Assembly (NCBI GenBank): GCA_902766825.1
Contig: CACXFB010000018.1
Span: 1-46,202, forward strand
Direction: 5' to 3'
From: an uncultured Lachnospiraceae bacterium
GTDB taxonomy: Bacteria; Bacillota; Clostridia; Lachnospirales; Lachnospiraceae
Length of the DNA: 46,202 bases
The position numbers and the translations under genes were made by a program. How positions within the stretch are numbered: the stretch's first letter is position 1; every line of letters begins with the position of its first letter. Positions 17,810 to 25,777 of the stretch are shown piece by piece. The notes under the pieces are model-generated. The model had not been told where the DNA came from, searched no databases, and worked only from the letters and a program-made list of their open reading frames with translations.

Positions 17810-18661
17810 CTAAAAAATATATTCCAACTCTAATCCCATTTCATTCAAACGTTCAATATACTCTGACACAATTAGCTTACATCTAGTCTCATCATTATAA
17901 ATAACATAATTCTTATACTTATCATCGGGGGTTAAATTAATCGAAAGCAAATTTGCCCCGCCTAACAACATTTCATATTTTTCAACTTTTCCAATAGATG
18001 AATTTGTCGGTATTATCGTTTCATCATTTAACATAATTCTCATTAGAGCAATAAAATTTTTTGTTTTATTTATACTCCCACTTTCAAAATTTGAATAAGC
18101 AGAGTATTTACTGGAAACAAACCTGCTTGTACTTGCTTGTGATGGATTAATCTTTTTTAATAACAATAAATCATTCAAAAGTACAGAATCTCTTTGAAAC
18201 GGCAATCCGATAATATTCCCTGTTCCTATTAAAAATCCAATATCTCTAAGTTTTTTTAAATAGTTTAATCTAAGTTCCAAATTTCCATTTTTATTATTAT
18301 ATTCGTTGTATAGCCAGCTATTAGATGTTTCAAATTTTGATATAAATGTATCCGCGCCAGTATTTTTATACTGCTCAAGAATTCTATACGGCTTATTACC
18401 AACAACTAATATCACTTTACAACCTTTTTCTTTTATGTAAGTAATCATTTTACACAATAATTTCTCTTCTAGGACCGTATTTTCTCCAGATGATAAATGA
18501 AAAACTCTTATCCCCATATTTATACCGCAATCCACGCTTCTAACAAATTCGTCATACTCAAGGACATATCTTTTAATAGATGTATTACTTGCATTCATAG
18601 AACAATACCTGCAATTATTCCATCTTTTATACCAACACCCCCCTCTTCTATACCAATGATT
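17810..18661 (-). pseudogene. HydE/BioB-like radical SAM protein, N-terminus lost
   Basis: The frame from ATG 18598 gives 262 residues that follow the HydE/BioB radical SAM barrel closely (MGIRVFHLSSGE, then TGADTFISKFETS, LIGTGNIIGLPFQ, IIPTNSSIG and LLGGANLLSINLTP). The iron-sulfur motif lies just upstream of that ATG in the same frame, as NNCRYCSMN. The frame is blocked by TAG at 18664-18662, and no start codon exists in between. The usual first cysteine of CxxxCxxC is replaced by Arg; an alternative Cys lies 8 residues upstream. A product starting at 18598 could not bind the cluster. I therefore read it as a decayed gene, unless a non-standard start is used. Confidence 0.6.
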
Positions 18662-18711
18662 CTATATGTATTTTCTACCTATAAATTTTCTATAAAATGC
18701 TCATTTTTTAC

Positions 18712-18741
18712 TTGACGATAACAATCTTAAAATGTTAAAAT
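18712..18741 (+). promoter_or_regulatory. Promoter of the XRE regulator gene
   Basis: The plus strand has -35 TTGACG (18712-18717), 18 bp, then -10 TAAAAT (18736-18741). Transcription would start near 18748, just before the first TGCGCA element. Confidence 0.5.
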
Positions 18742-18749
18742 CTAACTTG

Positions 18750-18777
18750 TGCGCATAACCTAAGTAACAACTGCGCA
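18750..18777. promoter_or_regulatory. Paired TGCGCA operator candidates
   Basis: Two copies of the palindrome TGCGCA followed by AT (18750-18755 and 18772-18777) lie 22 bp apart start to start, about two helical turns. They sit between the XRE start codon and its promoter, in the divergent region shared with the biosynthetic operon. They are GC-rich islands in a very AT-rich stretch, and are plausible self-binding sites for the XRE protein. Confidence 0.45.
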
Positions 18778-18795
18778 TGATACAAGGAGCAACAA

Positions 18796-19122
18796 ATGAG
18801 TAATTTAAGTAACAAAAAAAACGATGATAAGTGTGATTTCTACACACAACTTGGGAGTAAAATAAGAAGAGTACGTGAACAAAAAGGGTATAGCAGAGAA
18901 TGTCTGGCTAAGCTATGTGATATATCAACCAAACACATATATGAGATAGAATGTAACGGAAAAGGTTTTTCTGTTATTGTTTTTTACAAGATAGCAAATG
19001 CTTTGGAATTAAGCTGTGATGAGCTTTTGGAATTATCATTTTCTCCAATTGATAATGATATTGATACTTTAAGATACACAAAGATTTATAAGCTTTTTCA
19101 AGAACTCAAATCCGTAATTTAA
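18796..19122 (+). CDS. XRE-family helix-turn-helix regulator
   Basis: This 108-residue protein has a Cro/C1-type helix-turn-helix at about residues 18-75 (LGSKIRRVREQKGYSRECLA, then ISTKHIYEIE and FYKIANALE), followed by a short tail. AAGGAGC precedes ATG 18796. It is transcribed away from the biosynthetic operon that ends with the BtrH-like gene and is the only regulator beside it, so it likely controls that operon. There are no phage genes around it, which argues against a prophage repressor. Confidence 0.85.
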   Translation: MSNLSNKKNDDKCDFYTQLGSKIRRVREQKGYSRECLAKLCDISTKHIYEIECNGKGFSVIVFYKIANALELSCDELLELSFSPIDNDIDTLRYTKIYKLFQELKSVI

Positions 19123-19144
19123 TTAAGATAATTTATAATAATCT

Positions 19145-19660
19145 TTAGGATTTCTTTTTTCTTTTCCTAAGTTCCAAAAAGAATGATGAAGTAAGATGTG
19201 AGCATTCCTCACCTAACACACCGGTGGTAAGTTCCACCTGATGGTTAAATTCCTTCATGTCTAACAGATTGATGACAGAGCCGGCGCAGCCGGCTTTTTT
19301 GTTCATGCAGCCGATTACGACTCTCTTCATTCTGGACTGAACGATTGCACCTGAGCACATCTGGCATGGTTCAAGGGTTACGTAGAGGGTGCACTCTTCA
19401 AGGCGCCAGTCACCTATTATCTTACTTGCTTTTTTGATGGCAAGTATCTCGGCATGGGCAAGGGCGCTGTTCTTTTTGTTGCGCTGATTGTAGGCTCTTG
19501 CGATTATTTTCCCATCATGCACAATGACGCATCCGATAGGAACTTCGTCAATTGCAAGGGCTTTTTGGGCCTGCTTTAGGGCCTCGCGCATAAACTTTAT
19601 ATCTTCTTTTTCCATTTCAATGCTATTATTATTGTTGTCTGTCATGTTATATGCTCTCAT
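19145..19660 (-). CDS. tadA: tRNA-specific adenosine deaminase
   Basis: This zinc enzyme deaminates adenosine 34 of tRNA-Arg to inosine. The cytidine/deoxycytidylate-deaminase motifs are HAE (in ALAHAEILAI) and PCQMC (in LEPCQMCSG). The VPIGCVIV strand and the C-terminal helix are typical of bacterial TadA. The 171-residue reading includes a polar N-terminal stretch. In-frame ATGs at residues 6 and 16 could be the true start, with MEKEDIKFM giving the usual family length. It is convergent with the XRE gene. Confidence 0.93.
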   Translation of the reverse strand: MRAYNMTDNNNNSIEMEKEDIKFMREALKQAQKALAIDEVPIGCVIVHDGKIIARAYNQRNKKNSALAHAEILAIKKASKIIGDWRLEECTLYVTLEPCQMCSGAIVQSRMKRVVIGCMNKKAGCAGSVINLLDMKEFNHQVELTTGVLGEECSHLTSSFFLELRKRKKKS

Positions 19661-19708
19661 TCATCCTGTTTTGAAATTTACTTTGTAATTTATTTTGTAA
19701 TTTTTTTT

Positions 19709-20182
19709 TTATTTATTTTCGTTATCTATTTCGTTATTAACTATCCATTCAAAATTATCTTCTCCGTTAAGTAAGAGCTTCTTTACAAATTCCGGTTTTA
19801 TTTCAATGTTATCTAACTCGTCCTTGTTAAACCACTTTATCTCTATCTTATCCTCAATGTTTTCATTGTCTATGCCAGCTGTGAGTTGAACTTTATAAAG
19901 CACAAGCATTTCGTGAAAATCGCTGCCGCCAAATTCAAAGTAATTCTCACACACGCTAATTAATTTTACATTGTCACATGTGGCGCCTAATTCTTCTTTA
20001 AGTTCTCTTTTTATTGCTTCCTCGCATGTTTCCATGCATTTTAAACGTCCGCCTAAGAGATTCCAGAAATCGTCCTGCTTCTTTTTATGAAGCAGAACCA
20101 CTCCGTCCTTTTCAATAATACATGCAACTCTGAAATTAAATTTTGTCTTATCAATGCTAAAACTGATATCGTTTTTTTCCAT
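19709..20182 (-). CDS. Nudix hydrolase
   Basis: This protein of about 157 residues has a complete Nudix box: GRLKCME, then EEAIKRELKEELG, matching Gx5Ex7REUXEEXG. It hydrolyses a nucleoside diphosphate linked to another moiety; the substrate is not predictable. I chose ATG 20182 because AAAGGGG lies 9 nt before it. A longer reading to 20215 has no ribosome site. The last residues are Asn/Glu-rich. It lies about 50 bp upstream of tadA in the same direction. Confidence 0.88.
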   Translation of the reverse strand: MEKNDISFSIDKTKFNFRVACIIEKDGVVLLHKKKQDDFWNLLGGRLKCMETCEEAIKRELKEELGATCDNVKLISVCENYFEFGGSDFHEMLVLYKVQLTAGIDNENIEDKIEIKWFNKDELDNIEIKPEFVKKLLLNGEDNFEWIVNNEIDNENK

Positions 20183-20300
20183 TATATTTACCCCTTTCAT
20201 TCGGCTTGTTCTCACAATAAATGGGCTGTAAAATCTACAGTCCCTACTCAGACTATAGACAAAGCGACAATGTCACTGGGGACTCCCTGTTATATGTATT

Positions 20301-20494
20301 ACTAGGGAAATTTCATTTCTCCGTTTTGCCTAGTAATTTCCCAGCAAGGACTACTAGGGAGATTTCATCTCTCTATTTTAGCTAGTAATTCACCGCTAAC
20401 GACTAGGTTACGCGCTAAGGACTACTATCAAAATTTCAATATCCCTGTTTCACTTGTAATTCACTTCTAATAACTAGTTCACGACCCAAGGACT
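20301..20494. repeat. Array of three diverged 52-nt units with 19-nt linkers
   Basis: Unit A is 20301-20352, unit B 20353-20404 with linker 20405-20423, and unit C 20424-20475 with linker 20476-20494. Units A and B both begin ACTAGGGA(A/G)ATTTCAT and share (G/A)GCTAGTAATT-type centres. Unit A, both linkers and their neighbours end in AAGGACT. Unit A can fold on itself (GGGAAATT with AATTTCCC). Unit C is the most diverged. Confidence 0.65.
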
Positions 20495-20579
20495 AAGAAT
20501 ACCAGGCCACACCCAGGGGCTGCGAATAATATATATTCTAATATTCGTATAAAGTAAAAACTAACTATATCACAACAAA

Positions 20580-20608
20580 GTAGAGACTGTAAAATCTACA
20601 GTCTCTAC
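20580..20608 (-). terminator. Perfect 12-bp hairpin downstream of cysK (possible terminator)
   Basis: GTAGAGACTGTA and TACAGTCTCTAC form a perfect 12-bp stem with a 5-nt loop, about 40 nt past the cysK stop. On the minus strand it is followed by TTTGTTGTG, a weak U-tract. It could end the cysK transcript. It is also one of the two palindromic ends of the repeat element. Confidence 0.5.
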
Positions 20609-20649
20609 TCTAAATTCATAAATATATTATACGATTATTTTATTATTTT

Positions 20650-21636
20650 TCAATCAAACAATCCTGTTGAGAGATATCTAAGTCCTGTATCAGGTAAAAC
20701 TACAACGATGTTCTTACCTTTGTTTTCTTCTCTTGATGCAACTGTTTTTGCTGCAAAGAGTGCTGCACCTGATGACTCACCTACGAGGATACCGTCTGTC
20801 TTAGCAACTTCTCTTGCTGTTGCATATGCATCAAGTGCCTCAACCGCAATGTAGTCATCATATATTTCACTGTCAAGTGTTGAAGGTACAAGATTCTTAG
20901 GTACTCCTTCAAATGGATGTACACCTGTGATTTCATGGTCAGGCACAGGCTTTTCATCACTTGGAAGTGAGTTAGGTCCCGGCTGTACACCGATTACCCT
21001 AATGTCAGGATTTTTAGATTTAAGGTATGCACCTGTTCCTGAGATTGTTCCGCCTGTTCCTGCACATGCTACAAGAATATCAATTTTACCATCTGTATCT
21101 TCCCATATTTCAGGTCCTGTTGTTCTCTTGTGCGCATCCGGATTTGCCGGATTTGAGCACTGGTCTACGAAGAATACATTTTCTTCTTTATCAAGAACTT
21201 CTTCCTTAAGGCTCTTGATTGCTGCAACGAAGTCTCCGTTGGTTTCTTTAAGTGTCTTTGCGATTGCAGGTTCCTCGGTAAGTTTTATTGTTGTTCCGCC
21301 AAATGCTCTTATAACTTTAAATCTTTCCTCGCTTACCTGATCCTGGACGTATACGCGGAACGGATATCCTTTAGCTGCTGCTATTGCTGCAAGTCCGATT
21401 CCTGTGTTGCCGCTTGTTGTCTCAACGATTGTATCGCCCGGCTTTAACAAACCTTTTTTCTCAGCATCTTCAATCATTGCAAGAGCAATTCTATCCTTAA
21501 CACTCTGGTTAGGATTGAAGTATTCAAGCTTGCTTATAATGTTTGCCTGAATGTTGTTTTTCTTCTGATATCCGTTAAGCTTAAGTAATGGTGTTCTTCC
21601 TACCAACTCTGTAATTGACTGATTAATTTTTCCCAT
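20650..21636 (-). CDS. cysK: Cysteine synthase (O-acetylserine sulfhydrylase)
   Basis: This 328-residue PLP enzyme makes cysteine from O-acetylserine and sulfide. The PLP lysine is Lys47 in NPNQSVKDR, where most CysK proteins have NPAGSVKDR. TSGNTGIGLA binds the substrate carboxylate, GTGGTISG binds phosphate, and GESSGAA binds the pyridine. It lies downstream of the nitrogenase-like operon with a 171-bp gap, so it may have its own promoter. Its leader carries a tandem repeat (21651-21678). In context it would capture sulfide or assimilate released sulfur. Confidence 0.92.
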   Translation of the reverse strand: MGKINQSITELVGRTPLLKLNGYQKKNNIQANIISKLEYFNPNQSVKDRIALAMIEDAEKKGLLKPGDTIVETTSGNTGIGLAAIAAAKGYPFRVYVQDQVSEERFKVIRAFGGTTIKLTEEPAIAKTLKETNGDFVAAIKSLKEEVLDKEENVFFVDQCSNPANPDAHKRTTGPEIWEDTDGKIDILVACAGTGGTISGTGAYLKSKNPDIRVIGVQPGPNSLPSDEKPVPDHEITGVHPFEGVPKNLVPSTLDSEIYDDYIAVEALDAYATAREVAKTDGILVGESSGAALFAAKTVASREENKGKNIVVVLPDTGLRYLSTGLFD

Positions 21637-21650
21637 ATATTTGTCCTCGC

Positions 21651-21678
21651 TTTCTATATTTGCATTTCTATATTTGCA
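21651..21678 (-). repeat. 14-bp perfect tandem repeat in the cysK leader
   Basis: TTTCTATATTTGCA occurs twice in a row (21651-21664 and 21665-21678, plus-strand reading) immediately upstream of the cysK ribosome binding site GCGAGGAC. On the mRNA it reads as two adjacent TGCAAATATAGAAA units. The position suggests a protein- or RNA-binding control site, or a variable-number tract. Confidence 0.6.
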
Positions 21679-21807
21679 ATTATTTTTCTTTGTTTTTTAA
21701 CTGCCTATATATTAGCACCTGCGAGGCTTTTTGAATAATCCTTATAATTTATCGTCCGTAATAGGTTTTATTTATATCTGAATTTATACCACTTATAAAG
21801 CCTGTTT

Positions 21808-23097
21808 TTATAAATTATCATAAATATCCTCAGTGAATGTCAGGCTTCCTCTATAGCCGGCATATGTACGGTTAAATACAAGTCTTTCATTCATTGGAAA
21901 TGCGCCTGTTATAAACTGAATATCCTTCTCAAGGGCAATCTCTCTTTCGTTACTGCTTCCTACAAGCAAAGTAATCTCATTCTCCTCTTCACGGATTGCT
22001 TTGTTAATCTCATACTGGTCGGTAAGGAAAAGTACCTTTGGCGGTCTTGCATATTCAAGATCATTTATCCTTGCTATTATACGCTCTTTATCTTCAGGTC
22101 GAAATATTGGTTCAGACACAATTACAAGGACCGGCGTGAAGCTAAAATCATTAGCAAGATATCTTGTTATACCAACTGCATTGTTAGCATCCGCAACAAC
22201 GGCAAATCTCTTCCAGCTTACAACTCCGATTGCCTGTGCAAGATAATTATACACATAATCCTCTTCTTCATTTATAACCGATTCAACCAAATCCTTATCA
22301 AGATTAAGAGCGTCTGCGACCTGTCTTACAAATTCAGAAGTATCAGTTGCTCCTGTAAAAAGTCCCGGCACACGGATGTATGGAACATTGAATTTTTTTT
22401 CAAATTTTTCTGCAGGCGCCTTAAATAACCATGGATTGATTATTATATTTAATGCTGCTGCCGATGATTTTCTTATAGTCTCAATTCCCTGATGCTTTGT
22501 AAAAAACGTGTTTACCTTAAGCCCAAGCTTAGACAATATTCTGTCAATCTCCTCTAGTGCTCCGCTCCAGAAAGGATCATGATAAGGAACGATACCAAAT
22601 ATATTTACAAGCTTGTCATCCTTTGGCACATCCTTTTCGATAACACGGTCAATAAATGTGTGCCATACAGTCTCATAACCTAAGTTACTGTCACCCGCAA
22701 ACCCCGGTGTGACAATAGGATATACAGGCACACCCTTGTCTGCAAATTCACTTGTAACGCTTTCTATGTCATCTCCGATAATTCCTGCGGTACATCCCGT
22801 CAGAACAAAATATGCATCTGCGTCTATTATGTCAACCGCACCCTGTATCGTAGTTCTTAACTTGCTAACTCCACCAAATACTACTTCTTTTTCAAGCATA
22901 TTGCTTGAAGGAATGGATACACCACTTACAAAGCAGGAATTCTTATGCCCCGACTGTCCCTGGTCAGCTGCAGTCGTCTGCATACAGCATCCCGGACCCG
23001 AATGATAAACCGGACACACTCTGTCAATTGCTCCAAGAACAGAATTAATACCTGCCAATACACATCCACCTTTAGGATTTTCCATAATCTGCGACAT
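21808..23097 (-). CDS. Nitrogenase-like component 1, beta/K-type subunit of the second pair
   Basis: This 429-residue NifK/NifN-like protein starts almost at its first cluster cysteine, without the N-terminal extension of true NifK. The three P-cluster-type cysteines are Cys12, Cys37 (YHSGPGC) and Cys102 (LTGCTAGIIGDD). The end motif FNRTYAGYRGSLTFTEDIY matches the C-terminal helix region of K-type subunits. Extra cysteines are Cys28, Cys38 and Cys55. It lies 13 nt after the partner D-type gene with GGAGG before ATG 23097. Together they would form an alpha2beta2 protein or a NifEN-like scaffold. Confidence 0.88.
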   Translation of the reverse strand: MSQIMENPKGGCVLAGINSVLGAIDRVCPVYHSGPGCCMQTTAADQGQSGHKNSCFVSGVSIPSSNMLEKEVVFGGVSKLRTTIQGAVDIIDADAYFVLTGCTAGIIGDDIESVTSEFADKGVPVYPIVTPGFAGDSNLGYETVWHTFIDRVIEKDVPKDDKLVNIFGIVPYHDPFWSGALEEIDRILSKLGLKVNTFFTKHQGIETIRKSSAAALNIIINPWLFKAPAEKFEKKFNVPYIRVPGLFTGATDTSEFVRQVADALNLDKDLVESVINEEEDYVYNYLAQAIGVVSWKRFAVVADANNAVGITRYLANDFSFTPVLVIVSEPIFRPEDKERIIARINDLEYARPPKVLFLTDQYEINKAIREEENEITLLVGSSNEREIALEKDIQFITGAFPMNERLVFNRTYAGYRGSLTFTEDIYDNL

Positions 23098-23110
23098 CGA
23101 TTTTCCTCCG

Positions 23111-24553
23111 TTAATTTATATATTTAAATGCGTTTTCTTCATACCATGAATCTTTATACGGTAACTTCACATGCTTAGCCAGCTTTTTATTGAATCCCGG
23201 ATTCTCAAGCTGATCCGCAATCTTGTTACCAAGATACAACAATCCGTCATACCCCATTGTAGGACGCTTTCCGTCGAGCACATGTGTTGTCGGTATTCCA
23301 AGTTTTGCTGCCCATTCCGGCACACCGATAAATGCATCCGGCTTAATCTTATTAATAAGATTAACCTGCTCAAACGGCTGCATGTTGGCTATATCCACAA
23401 CAAAATCCTTATGGATATTATTGAGATATTCTATATCAACCTGAGCGTCCTCATCGTATGTCGGTGTCTCAAGTCCGACAAGCTCCATACCAAAATCATC
23501 TATAAGCGCAGCTGCCGCAAATGAACGTCCGGTTCCTCCGCATATAAATACTCTTTTACCCTGAAGTCTTTCTCTAAGCTGCTTTACCAGTGGCTCAATT
23601 CTTAAGTGTTCCTTTGCAATAATCTCTTCAACAAGTTCTTCCTTGCCTATAACCTTTGCTATTCCGCGGTACCATTTGTCAGTGTTGCGAATTCCGATTG
23701 GCATTACAGTGTGTGAATACGGAATCTGATAATCCTCCCACAACGTTTTCATGAATTCATCCGCAAAAACCTTACAAATTGATGTTGAAGCCTGTGCCGC
23801 AGGTATCTTTCTAATCTTTTCAAGCGAACTGTAAAACGGAATGTAATTTACCTTTGCGCCAAGCAGCGATAACATTCTTTCCATTTCCTTTTGGTCAGCA
23901 TAACTTACTGTCGTAGGTGCAAAAAGATTAACAAGTCCCTCCTCTTTTTCCACAGGCTGATTCTTAAGAATATATTTGTTAATAGATATGAATGCCGCAT
24001 CAAATCCTGACGCACAAATTTTTGATTTAAAACCTTCACAGTGTATAGGCACAATAATGGTATCAGGATAATCTTTACCTAACTGTGCACAAATCGCATC
24101 AATATCATCTCCAATAATTCCTGAAGCACATGATGCATATACAAACACAAGCTTAGGATTATATCTTTCAACCGCTTTTTTTACGGCATCCTTTAACTTT
24201 TGTTCGCCACCAAAGACAACGCTTTTTTGATCAATGTTAGTAACAATAAGTCTAGGGTTTTTAATGTTCTTTACACCTCTGTGCGCCTGACCCACACGAT
24301 ACATATCAACAGCCATAATCGCACATCCCACACATCCTTGCGGTGAATGTGAGACAAACACCGAATCCTCAAGTGACATAAGTGCCGCCATACTGTTAAT
24401 CTGCTGACACTGCAAACCCTGTGCAAAACTTCTGTCGGCTCTTTTCAAACATCCCTTTTTAAAGTCCGCTTCAACCTGTTTTCCCGTAGTTCCCAAATCG
24501 TTAACTCTGCCGGGTTTACTCTCTCTAACGCCTGAATACTTTCCTTGTGCCAT
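23111..24553 (-). CDS. Nitrogenase-like component 1, alpha/D-type subunit of the second pair
   Basis: This 480-residue NifD/NifE-like protein starts at ATG 24553, which has GGAG 6 nt upstream; the ATG at 24565 has none. P-cluster-type cysteines are Cys49, Cys74 (SHSPQGC) and Cys142 (YASCASGIIGDD). Cys260 in SICKVFADEF aligns with the FeMo-cofactor ligand Cys275 of NifD when anchored on the following Y-x-IP. His424, in a segment ending GYDG, falls 11 residues before the GYDG tyrosine, exactly as His442 of NifD relates to its GFDG. The NifD residues Gln191 and His195, needed for N2 reduction, align with Cys and Phe. I infer a cofactor-binding catalytic subunit for a substrate other than N2. Confidence 0.86.
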   Translation of the reverse strand: MAQGKYSGVRESKPGRVNDLGTTGKQVEADFKKGCLKRADRSFAQGLQCQQINSMAALMSLEDSVFVSHSPQGCVGCAIMAVDMYRVGQAHRGVKNIKNPRLIVTNIDQKSVVFGGEQKLKDAVKKAVERYNPKLVFVYASCASGIIGDDIDAICAQLGKDYPDTIIVPIHCEGFKSKICASGFDAAFISINKYILKNQPVEKEEGLVNLFAPTTVSYADQKEMERMLSLLGAKVNYIPFYSSLEKIRKIPAAQASTSICKVFADEFMKTLWEDYQIPYSHTVMPIGIRNTDKWYRGIAKVIGKEELVEEIIAKEHLRIEPLVKQLRERLQGKRVFICGGTGRSFAAAALIDDFGMELVGLETPTYDEDAQVDIEYLNNIHKDFVVDIANMQPFEQVNLINKIKPDAFIGVPEWAAKLGIPTTHVLDGKRPTMGYDGLLYLGNKIADQLENPGFNKKLAKHVKLPYKDSWYEENAFKYIN

Positions 24554-24582
24554 ACTGTTCTCCATTCTGTTAAAATTTGATT

Positions 24583-25773
24583 TTACTTACTTTGCAAACC
24601 ATCATTTAAAAAATTTTTATATTCAAGTGACATTCCCCTAAGCTTAGTCACAATCCTCTTTAACTCCTCCACCGTTATATCGATTTCCTCTTTTGTTGTT
24701 TCATCCGACAAAGAAAATCTCACCGAACTTCCCGCCTGTTTTTCAGAAAGGCCCATTGCTGTAAGTACATGGCTTGGAGAAGTTGACCCTGAAGCACATG
24801 CCGAACCGCTTGATGCACATATTCCTGCCTGATCAAGAAGTATGATAAGCGACTCTCCGCTCGCAAATGAAAATGTGAAATTCAGATTGCCCGGCAGCCT
24901 GTCACTGACATGTCCGTTAAGTTTCGTATACGGTATATCGCTTAAAACCTTTTTTATAAAATAGTCTCTTAGAGACTCCTGTTGTTCTTTTGCTTTAATA
25001 AGATTTTCTTTGGCATAAAGAGCAGCAGCTCCCATTCCGACAATTCCCGGAGTATTGATTGTTCCCGCACGCCTTCCTCTCTCCTGCGCACCTCCGTCTA
25101 TAAATGAACCTATCTGCGTACCTGTCCTGACATAAAGGATTCCTACTCCTTTAGGCCCGTGAAGCTTGTGACCGCTTGCCGAAAGCAAATCGATGTTAAA
25201 CTCATTTACATCGATAGGAATATGTCCGTACGCCTGCACCGCATCCGTGTGGAAAAGGACACCTTTTTCATGGGCGATACGTCCGATTTCTTTGATTGGC
25301 TGCAGTGTACCTACCTCGTTGTTGGCGGTCATGATGCTTATTAAAATCGTATCTTCTCTTATTGCATTACTTAGCTCTTCTAGAGAAATCTTTCCGTTCT
25401 CATCCACATCAAGATACGTAATTTCAACGCCCTCATTATGAAGCTTTTCACAGGTCTTTAATATGGCACTGTGTTCAATTTTACTTGTAATAATATGCTT
25501 ACCTTTTGCCGCGTATGTTTTTACAACGGATTTAAGGGCCCAGTTATCGGCCTCGCTTCCTCCTGAAGTAAAATATATTTCATGGGGCGTGGCACCAATA
25601 AGCTCTGCCGCTCTTGTTCTTGCTTTTTCAACCGCAGCCCTTGCCTCCTGGGCAAATCCGTATACAGATGAAGGATTGCCGTAGCTTTGTGTAAAATACG
25701 GCAGCATCTGTTGCAACACATCATCTTTGACTCTGGTGGTTGCAGCATTATCAAGATATATCAGTCTGCTCAT
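24583..25773 (-). CDS. nifS: NifS/IscS-type cysteine desulfurase
   Basis: This protein of about 396 residues is a PLP enzyme that removes sulfur from cysteine for cluster building. It has the N-terminal YLDNAATT, the PLP lysine in SASGHKLHGPKG, and the active-site cysteine in SGSACASGSTSPSHVL. I chose ATG 25773, 4 nt after the NifX-like gene, with AGGAG upstream. A longer frame to 25809 overlaps that gene and lacks support. It lies inside the nitrogenase-like operon and is distinct from the second desulfurase at 40325-41509, so it probably supplies sulfur for the special cofactor. Confidence 0.92.
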   Translation of the reverse strand: MSRLIYLDNAATTRVKDDVLQQMLPYFTQSYGNPSSVYGFAQEARAAVEKARTRAAELIGATPHEIYFTSGGSEADNWALKSVVKTYAAKGKHIITSKIEHSAILKTCEKLHNEGVEITYLDVDENGKISLEELSNAIREDTILISIMTANNEVGTLQPIKEIGRIAHEKGVLFHTDAVQAYGHIPIDVNEFNIDLLSASGHKLHGPKGVGILYVRTGTQIGSFIDGGAQERGRRAGTINTPGIVGMGAAALYAKENLIKAKEQQESLRDYFIKKVLSDIPYTKLNGHVSDRLPGNLNFTFSFASGESLIILLDQAGICASSGSACASGSTSPSHVLTAMGLSEKQAGSSVRFSLSDETTKEEIDITVEELKRIVTKLRGMSLEYKNFLNDGLQSK

Positions 25774-25777
25774 AAGC

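Larger units (their letters stand above)
20226..20610. repeat. 385-bp repeat element bounded by a duplicated palindrome
   Basis: A 24-nt sequence (CTGTAAAATCTACAGTC, then C or T, then CTACTC) occurs at 20226-20249 and again at 20587-20610, differing at one base. Between the copies lies an array of diverged 52-nt units with two 19-nt linkers. The unit boundaries are exact in length, so this is an ordered array rather than chance similarity. It may be a miniature mobile element or a structured RNA. Confidence 0.65.
20183..20649. other. Non-coding region between the Nudix gene and cysK
   Basis: This 467-bp stretch has no credible gene. Almost all of it is a structured repeat element (20226-20610, described separately). 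The remaining 40 bp before the cysK stop are AT-rich and featureless. Confidence 0.7.

Noticed and set aside
18610-18700. Small gene in the frame reading IIGIEEGGVGIKDGIIAG upstream of the radical SAM frame
   Set aside because: It has protein-like composition but no ATG, GTG or TTG start with a ribosome site, and it ends over the radical SAM Cys motif. At most it is part of the decayed 5' end.
18796-19122. Prophage repressor marking a phage or integrative element
   Set aside because: No integrase, phage structural gene or attachment repeat is visible on either side.
20301-20494. CRISPR array
   Set aside because: Units are 52 nt, diverged from each other and without regular unique spacers. 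The 19-nt linkers are themselves similar, and no cas gene is present.
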